From Larix sibirica (taxonomy: Eukaryota; Streptophyta; Pinopsida; Pinales; Pinaceae): DNA of 13,239 nt. Shown piece after piece: positions 7,828 to 13,239 of this stretch (positions are counted from its first letter, which is position 1; every line of letters starts with the position of its first letter). Under the pieces are notes generated by a model, which did no database searches, was not told where the DNA came from, and saw only the letters and a program-made list of their open reading frames with translations. The stretch covers positions 1-13,239 of the forward strand of contig NWUY0305016102.1 of NCBI GenBank assembly GCA_004151065.3. Direction: 5' to 3'. Position numbers and translations under genes: made by a program.

Positions 7828-9373
7828 ATGCAAGCTATGGAACCCCCCCAGGGGGAGGATATGGCACCTCCCCCCATTGACGCTGAAAAAATTCTGATGC
7901 ATATAGAGGATGTCATGAAGGAACACTAGGAAGATGCGGGAATAGAACCTGAAGCTCTGTTAGAAAATACGAACAACAACAAAGCTCCCAAAGTGACGTC
8001 GGCAACCTGCAAGTCTGTTGTAGCCGAACAACCTAAGATTGAGCTCCCAAGTCACCGGATTAACACTCAAATCTAGTACATGAAGGATCACACTTTGATC
8101 GGAAAGATCATAAGCTTTTGGCCCAAAAACAAGGCTTTGCATGGCTAGATAGCAACAAAGTGAAAACAAAAATGGCACATTACCCTGCAGTTGGGGTCTA
8201 AAGGATTCTTTACGGTGATCTTCAACTGTATAGAAGACCAAAACAAACTTCTTGATGGCGGACCATACTTTTTCAATGTAGCAAGACTATATCTAAGAGA
8301 TTGGATTGAAAGATTCAATCCAGACAAAGAAGATTTAAGTTGGGCACTAGTCTGGATCTGCCTTTACTCCCTTCCCTTGGAATACTGGGATGAAGACTCA
8401 CTACAAGATATCGGGAATGGCTTGGGAAAATTCATTAAAATAGCAGAGGAGACAAAACTCATGAGATATACCTCCTATGATTGAATATGTGTCTATATTC
8501 ACCTCAGAAAAGCTCTCCCAGATGCAGTAAGTCTATATCATGATGATTTCGAATGGATACAGTCAAAACATTACGAGCACATTCCATTCAGGTGTAGAAA
8601 ATGCCATCCCCTTGGCCATTTATTTCAGGACTTCCCTTCAAATTTGAATACCTCAAACTCTCCCACACTAGACAAACCTGACTCGGATGGGTTTACCAAA
8701 GTCTCCAGCCGCAAAAGGAACAACAAAAAAACCCTCTACAAACCTTAAAAAAACTATCACCAATGCCTATAAGCCATCCACCAGTAATAGCTTTGAAGCC
8801 CTAAATCAATAAGAGCTAAATAATTCTAAAATCCCTTACCACTTAGTAGGAATTCCCAAGATGACTATACAATCTACTACCTCAAGCTCAAAGAAGACCC
8901 AAAAATCTGTGTAATCCACAGATCTCTAATCCACTTCTCCCGGTAAACCCCCGAATTGGATTTCTTATGGCATGGATGTTGACAACGTGCATTAGGAAAC
9001 CACTTTTGTAATGATCACAACAGTACAATGAAGTGAAGCTCAACACATGGAAGAGGAACCAGAGAGCTTCGATATTGGAGACCTGGACATACTGGAATTA
9101 TAACAAGCTTGCAACAAACAAGAATACAACAAGATCCCCAAAAGGCAGTTAGAAAACCTAGAAGTCATCCTCTCTAGAGCACAGCAGCAAAGATAACTAG
9201 GCATCCAGCCTCGAAGTCAATGGGATGGTAAAAACATCTCTAAAGACAACAAAAAAAGAGGAAGGAAAACAGATCTTCAAAGAACCATCCGTATTAGAGA
9301 AATGTTTGTGGAATCGAGAAGATATTCCAAGCCTACAAAGTACTACAATCCCCTACCCAGCAGTGCCTCATGA
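7828..9373 (+). pseudogene. LINE ORF1 protein (DUF4283 nucleic-acid-binding), broken
   Basis: The first in-frame ATG is at 7828 (a second at 7837). An acidic, Pro-rich N-terminus precedes a DUF4283 domain (about 8080-8530) with LGSKGFFTVIF, LLDGGPYFF and LPLEYW. Then come ICVYIHLRKALPD and a CCHC-type knuckle at 8593-8634. In-frame stops include TAG 7927-7929, TAG 8074-8076, two stops where the domain usually has Trp just before KGFF, and TGA 8482-8484 at a position usually Arg (CGA to TGA). A frame change occurs between 8725 and 8753, where there are two runs of seven A. The second half then stays in one frame to a TGA at 9371-9373, with about seven stops. ORF1 proteins coat LINE RNA and act as chaperones; this one is non-functional. 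Confidence 0.88.
8593..8634 (+). other. CCHC zinc knuckle of LINE ORF1, last Cys lost
   Basis: CRKCHPLGHLFQDF follows the CX2CX4HX4C spacing. Both leading Cys (8593-8595, 8602-8604) and the His (8617-8619) are kept, but the final position is Phe (TTC, 8632-8634). One base change from TGC would produce this. Confidence 0.8.
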
Positions 9374-10072
9374 AGCTCATTTCATGGAACATCGGAGGGC
9401 TCAACAGCCCTGGGAAATATAGAATGACAAAAAAACATGCTTCAATAAGAGAAACCTCAAATCTTCTTTGTGCAGGAAACCAAATGTAACACTGCAGCAT
9501 TGGATCAGACCCTTGCAAAAGCATGGCTAGGAAGCAAAGCAGCTGTAGTGGATGCCTCAGGAGCATCAAGAAGACTAGCAACAGTCTGGGCTGAATGAGC
9601 TATCACTTTTACTAATATTCATGCGAGTAAGCATTTTATTCAAGCAACCTTCCATATTACAGGGAAAAATGTGCATGGTCACCTAACCAATGTCTACTTC
9701 CACCAGGAAGCAATGAACAAGATAGATATATTGAATACTTTAGATTTGATCAACTCTGAAAGAACTCACCCACTCTGGATCACAAGAGGAAATTTTAATA
9801 TGATAACAAAGTTGGAAGGAAAAAAAGGGGGCAAGGCCAAACTGGATAATGAAAACATCCATTTCAAAAAACTCATCCAAGACAAGTGGCTCATAGATAT
9901 TCCATTTAATAATGAAATCTACACATGGAACAAAAAACGAGTAGGTGTACATAAAATCGCTTCTCATTTGTATCGTTCCTTGCTATCTGACAATGCAATC
10001 CATCATGGAGGAGACCTCTCAACCTTAATCTTACCATTCTCGGGCTCAGGTCACTAGCCTATCATGCTTCAA
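9370..10072 (+). pseudogene. ORF2 endonuclease domain (EEP family), inactive
   Basis: The domain opens with LISWNIGG, keeps the catalytic Glu in FFVQETK, and has the NVYFH strand. The Asp of the family's GDFN motif is Asn (RGNFNMI, codon 9791-9793). The Asp of the terminal SDH motif is Gly (SGSGH, Gly codon 10049-10051), followed by a TAG (10055-10057) where the family commonly has Trp before PI. These are metal-binding or catalytic positions, so target-site nicking would be lost. A frame change at the A run 9429-9435 separates the opening from the rest. Confidence 0.88.
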
Positions 10073-10719
10073 TGGCAAAGGCCGAGAAACACTACTTGAA
10101 GGCCTTTCTGCTTTGAAGCTTTCTGGCTAACTCATCCAGATTTTAACAACTTGATTAATGTAGTATGGAAAATTTTCAAACCCCTGGATGGCACCAAAAT
10201 GTATCAATTCCAGCAAAAACTAAAAAATCTCAAGAAAAACATCAAACATTGGAATCAGCTTACCTTTACCAACATCTTCCAAGCACAAAGTACTCTGGAC
10301 CAAGAGATGAAAAAACTACAGCAAAGAATCATCATGGAAGGAAGATTTGAAGTCCCCCCAGAGCTAGAAAAACACCTAGAAACACAAATATCAGAAAGAG
10401 CAAGCAAAAAGAAATATTTTGGAGACAAAAATCAAGAGTTAGATGGCTTAAACAGGGTGAAAGAAACACAAAGTTCTTTCATCGCACTAATATCCAGCGA
10501 AGAATGCACAATAACATCACTTACATCTACAATTTGCAAGGGAAGTAGCTGGAAAAACATGAGGATGTAGAACAAGAATTACTAACTCATTTTTAGCAGG
10601 TACACCAGGAACCTCAGATAGATCGATTGCTTTTTATAGAGAAAATTACCAAGAAGGTCCCAAAGATCATAACAGGGGAACACAATCAGCTCCTCCTCAA
10701 GCCAATATCTTTATAGGAA

Positions 10720-11565
10720 GTAGAGAAAGCCATGAGACAACTCAAAGTAGGAAACGCGTCCGGCCCAGATGGCTTCACATCCAATTTCTTCCACAAATTT
10801 TGGGATCTAATCAAAGAGGATGTCTAGCAAGTCATTAAGGAATCCAGGACTAATAGATCGATGCTTCCCTCTCTAAATGCAACCTTCATTTCTCTCATCC
10901 CTAAGGAAGAACATTCTCAGACTTCGGACAAATTCCAGCCTATTGCTTTATGTAATGTCATATACAAAATCGTCTCCAAAGTTAACACTTTGCGACTAAA
11001 ACCTCTACTTCCACTACTCATATCGCCAGAGAAATCTGGCTATGTGGAAGGAAGGAAAATCATGGATGGAATCATTCTCACTCACGAGATCATTCACTGC
11101 TTAAAGCAGTCCAAAAAAGTAGGTATGCTCCTAAAAATCGATCTCTCTAAAGCTTTTGATAGTTTAGGCTGGAAGTATATTAAAAAAATGTTGCTTGCCT
11201 CTGGCTTCTCCCCTCCTTGGGTTAGATGGGTCATGAGTCTAATAATTTCTACCTTCTTCTCCATTTTGGTCAATGGGATCCCTTCCACCCCCTTTCACCC
11301 CTCTAGAGGAATTCGACAAGGTCATCCCCTCTCCCCCTTTCTATTCATCATTATAGCGAAATGTCTTGCCAGAAGCATCAAAGAAGCTCTTCACTCCCAG
11401 CAATTGAGAGGGCTCTCCTTTCCCAACACCCCTGCTTTCACCCACCAATAGTTCGTGGATGATAACATGCTTTTTGGCCATCCCTCGATCTAGGAAGCCT
11501 TTAAATTAAATTCCATTTTGACTGATTTCTCAAGCGCCTCTGGAGCATGCATAAACAAGTCTAAA
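10720..11565 (+). pseudogene. ORF2 reverse transcriptase core, catalytic Asp kept but interrupted by TAG stops
   Basis: Blocks in order: GNASGPDGF, ATFISLIPKEE, IALCNVIYKIVSK, then LKIDLSKAFDS (catalytic Asp codon 11140-11142), SRGIRQGHPLSPFLFII (Asp of the usual QGDP is His, codon 11323-11325) and FVDDNMLFG (Asp pair 11458-11463). The frame is continuous from about 10405 to 11770. Six stops fall in that stretch, all TAG: 10546, 10594, 10714, 10825, 11449 and 11491 (first bases). Most sit at positions that are commonly Gln, consistent with CAG to TAG. An earlier linker holds FQQKLKNLKKNIKHWN, the region between endonuclease and RT. Confidence 0.93.
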
Positions 11566-12434
11566 TCCCAAATTTTTTTCTTTCATACCCTTGCTATAAC
11601 ACAAACCTCAATTGCTAGGATCCTAGGTTTTATGATAGCCACTCTCCCATCCAAATACCTGTGTGCTCCAATGACGGATACTGCCTTAAAACACTCATCT
11701 TGGCAATTGCTCTTGCAAAAAATGGAAGCCCATCTCTCTTCCTGGACTTACAAAACTCTAAACATGGCAACCGACTAGTCATAATTAAAGCAATGCCACA
11801 ATCCATGCCACTCTATCTTTTTTCAGTTCTGGAAATGCCAAAGTGGGTACTCAAGGAAATCAAAAATCTTCAAAAAGTATTTCTGTGGGGAAACACGAGA
11901 CAAAAGCGAAAATGGGCATTGGTAAAATGGGATACAGTATGCCTTCCAACACAGTAGGTACAGGAGGTACTAGGCTTCATGATCCTCAACACAGTAATGC
12001 AGTCATGGGCATGCGCATCTAGTGGAAATGGATCTCAGAACCCCATACTCCTTGGGCTATTCTCTAGACTACAAAATATGCCAATAATCGACCAGTGGAC
12101 GACTTAATCAAACTCACAGAGGTTGGCCTAGGATCGCTATTCTGGAATGCAGCTAAACAGCATAAGGACTTAATTCAACATCATAGCTTTTGGGAAATTA
12201 GGAATGGTAATAATGTGCGGTTCTGGGAAGATTCATCGCAACAAATACCAAAATTGTAGGATCTGATCAAACCCCATCAAATACAGGATTGCGAAGGGCA
12301 GCTGATGGTCAAGGTCAACCAACATTGGAGACCCACTCAAACTCAAGGATACAGGCAATGGATGAGCTCGGACCACATCATCAGATAGGGCACACAACTC
12401 ATCAAGGAAAATCTTGAAACATATTTAAAATAGG

Positions 12435-13239
12435 AAAATAAGCTACTCTAATAAGAAGGATATAATTAGATGGGGATACAAGGCGAGAGGAACCTTCACT
12501 TCACAAGAGGCCTTTAATATAATTATAAGAAATCATACAGTCAAAGACACTTTATGGAACAAAGTATGGTCCCCCACCATATGGCAAAAAATATCCACTT
12601 TTCTATGGTTTCTATGCCAAAATAAAATCCTTACTTGGAACAACCTTCAGAAAAGAATCTATCAGGGGCCTTCTATATGTCCCAATTGCAAACAGGTGGA
12701 AGAAACCATTGAGCATCTCATAAACTCTTGCCCTCTAGCAAACCAACTCTTGGAAAAAGTTGGCTTTAGGTGCCAAAAAGATGGAAGAATCAAGGAGGAT
12801 ATCACCAACACTGTTCGCACCTAAGCAATCAATCCATACAAAAGAAAACTATTAAACGCCTTATGGAATCTTATCCCAGGCCTTCTCATATGGACTGTAT
12901 GCAAAGAAAGGAATTGTCGCATCTTCAAGGACCAATCCTCCCCTTTAGAAGTCCTATGGAATAATATATGTCAAAACCTTCGAGAAACCTTAATGCTTCA
13001 AACCTGGTATGAAGAAGACTTTCCCTCCATTCCACAGGAACAAAATATATGGGCAAACTGGAATCTTCAGTGGAACCAGATGCAAGCAAATCTGGGTAAA
13101 ACTTCATCACAAGGTAAGACACTAGACAGATGGATTCCTCTGCCTCAACATATGATACAACTTAACTTCAACGGAGCGTCTAAAGGTAATCCAGGCAAAG
13201 CAGGATATGGAGGAGTCTTCAGGGATCACAATGGCAATC
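12435..13239 (+). pseudogene. ORF2 3' part: zf-RVT and start of RNase H, nearly open frame, partial
   Basis: From 12435 one frame runs to the window end, about 268 codons, with a single stop (TAA 12822-12824). It encodes IIRWGYKARGTFTSQEAF, then the zf-RVT zinc-binding module with Cys at 12678 and 12687, His at 12714 and Cys at 12729 (first bases), all intact. After a spacer rich in Trp, an RNase H begins (WIPLPQHMIQLNFNGASKG, then NPGKAGYGGVF). The first catalytic Asp of RNase H is Asn (codon 13170-13172). It lacks an early ATG because it is the interior of ORF2. The rest of RNase H lies beyond the window. Confidence 0.88.

Larger units (their letters stand above)
7828..13239 (+). mobile_element. 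Decayed L1-type LINE (non-LTR retrotransposon), 3' end outside the window
   Basis: Two successive reading frames have the layout of plant L1 elements. ORF1 has a DUF4283 domain and a CCHC knuckle. ORF2 has an apurinic-type endonuclease, reverse transcriptase, zf-RVT and RNase H. No LTR, protease or integrase accompanies them. The element is at least 5.4 kb here and continues past the right edge, so its 3' UTR and poly(A) tail are not seen. Many in-frame stops, one frame change in ORF1 and five in ORF2 make it inactive. The limit on the left is ORF1's first ATG; a 5' UTR probably extends further left. Confidence 0.93.
9370..13239 (+). pseudogene. LINE ORF2 polyprotein (EN-RT-zinc-RNase H), broken, partial at the window end
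   Basis: ORF2 starts at ATG 9370 with MKLISWNIGGLNSP, the usual opening of plant LINE endonucleases. Homology then passes through successive frames: frame 1 to about 9430, frame 2 to about 10400, frame 1 to about 11765, frame 0 to about 11945, frame 2 to about 12430, and frame 0 to the end. The first change lies in a run of seven A (9429-9435). Domain order is endonuclease, RT, thumb/connection (with WKWISEPHTPW-type segments), zf-RVT and RNase H, as in many plant sequences annotated as 'putative ribonuclease H protein'. In-frame stops are mostly TAG. Without repair of all five frame changes no full product could be made. Confidence 0.93.

Noticed and set aside
7840-7880. C7 and G5 runs near the ORF1 start as a terminator-like hairpin
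   Set aside because: The runs lie inside the ORF1 coding frame, encode a Pro-rich N-terminus, and the pairing is short and imperfect.
7473-8327. Minus-strand open frames overlapping LINE ORF1
   Set aside because: They are antisense to a plus-strand frame with clear DUF4283 homology and have no recognisable domain of their own.
1190-12430. A genetic code with UAG read as glutamine, suggested by TAG at many Gln positions
   Set aside because: Several stops replace Trp or Arg rather than Gln, TAA and TGA also occur, catalytic residues are lost and there are frame changes. Decay of plant repeats explains all of this.
12770-13122. Open frames on both strands near the right end (12770-12964 plus, 12925-13122 minus)
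   Set aside because: Both are out-of-frame shadows of the ORF2 frame that runs from 12435 to the window end with zf-RVT and RNase H motifs.

Overview
This looks like repeat-rich nuclear DNA from a seed plant. The evidence is a decayed Ty3/gypsy LTR retrotransposon with a plant-type initiator-Met-tRNA primer binding site, and a decayed plant L1-type LINE with a DUF4283 ORF1 and an ORF2 that carries endonuclease, reverse transcriptase, zf-RVT and a C-terminal plant-type RNase H. I see no bacterial, phage, CRISPR or operon structure, no rRNA or tRNA gene and no intact host gene. The species cannot be read from the sequence.

Layout. Positions 1-4920 hold a minus-strand gypsy element. From right to left: LTR edge (from 4918 rightward), primer binding site (4903-4915), gag, protease, reverse transcriptase, RNase H, integrase, a chromodomain-like tail, polypurine tract (93-103) and the inner part of the 3' LTR (1-92, cut by the window). 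The polyprotein is in one frame from about 4850 to 1190 and in a second frame from there to about 130. That is only two frame changes in 4.7 kb, against roughly 37 in-frame stops. Positions 4921-7827 are AT-rich and mostly unassigned. They contain the inner part of the right LTR, two short tandem duplications and a TATA-like site. Positions 7828-13239 hold a plus-strand LINE that runs off the right edge. ORF1 (7828-9373) and ORF2 (from 9370) overlap by an ATGA, and ORF2 is traced through five frame changes.

The two elements point away from each other and both are dead. Stops in both often fall at positions expected to be Gln, Trp or Arg, and several catalytic acids in both are replaced through G-to-A type changes. 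This fits prolonged methylation and C-to-T deamination of silenced DNA better than indel decay. The reverse transcriptase Asp-Asp pair is intact in both.

I found no convincing undescribed functional system. The most useful observations are the decay signature, the ORF1/ORF2 ATGA junction, the unusually open 3' end of the LINE (12435 to the window end), and the unassigned 4.9-7.8 kb stretch.
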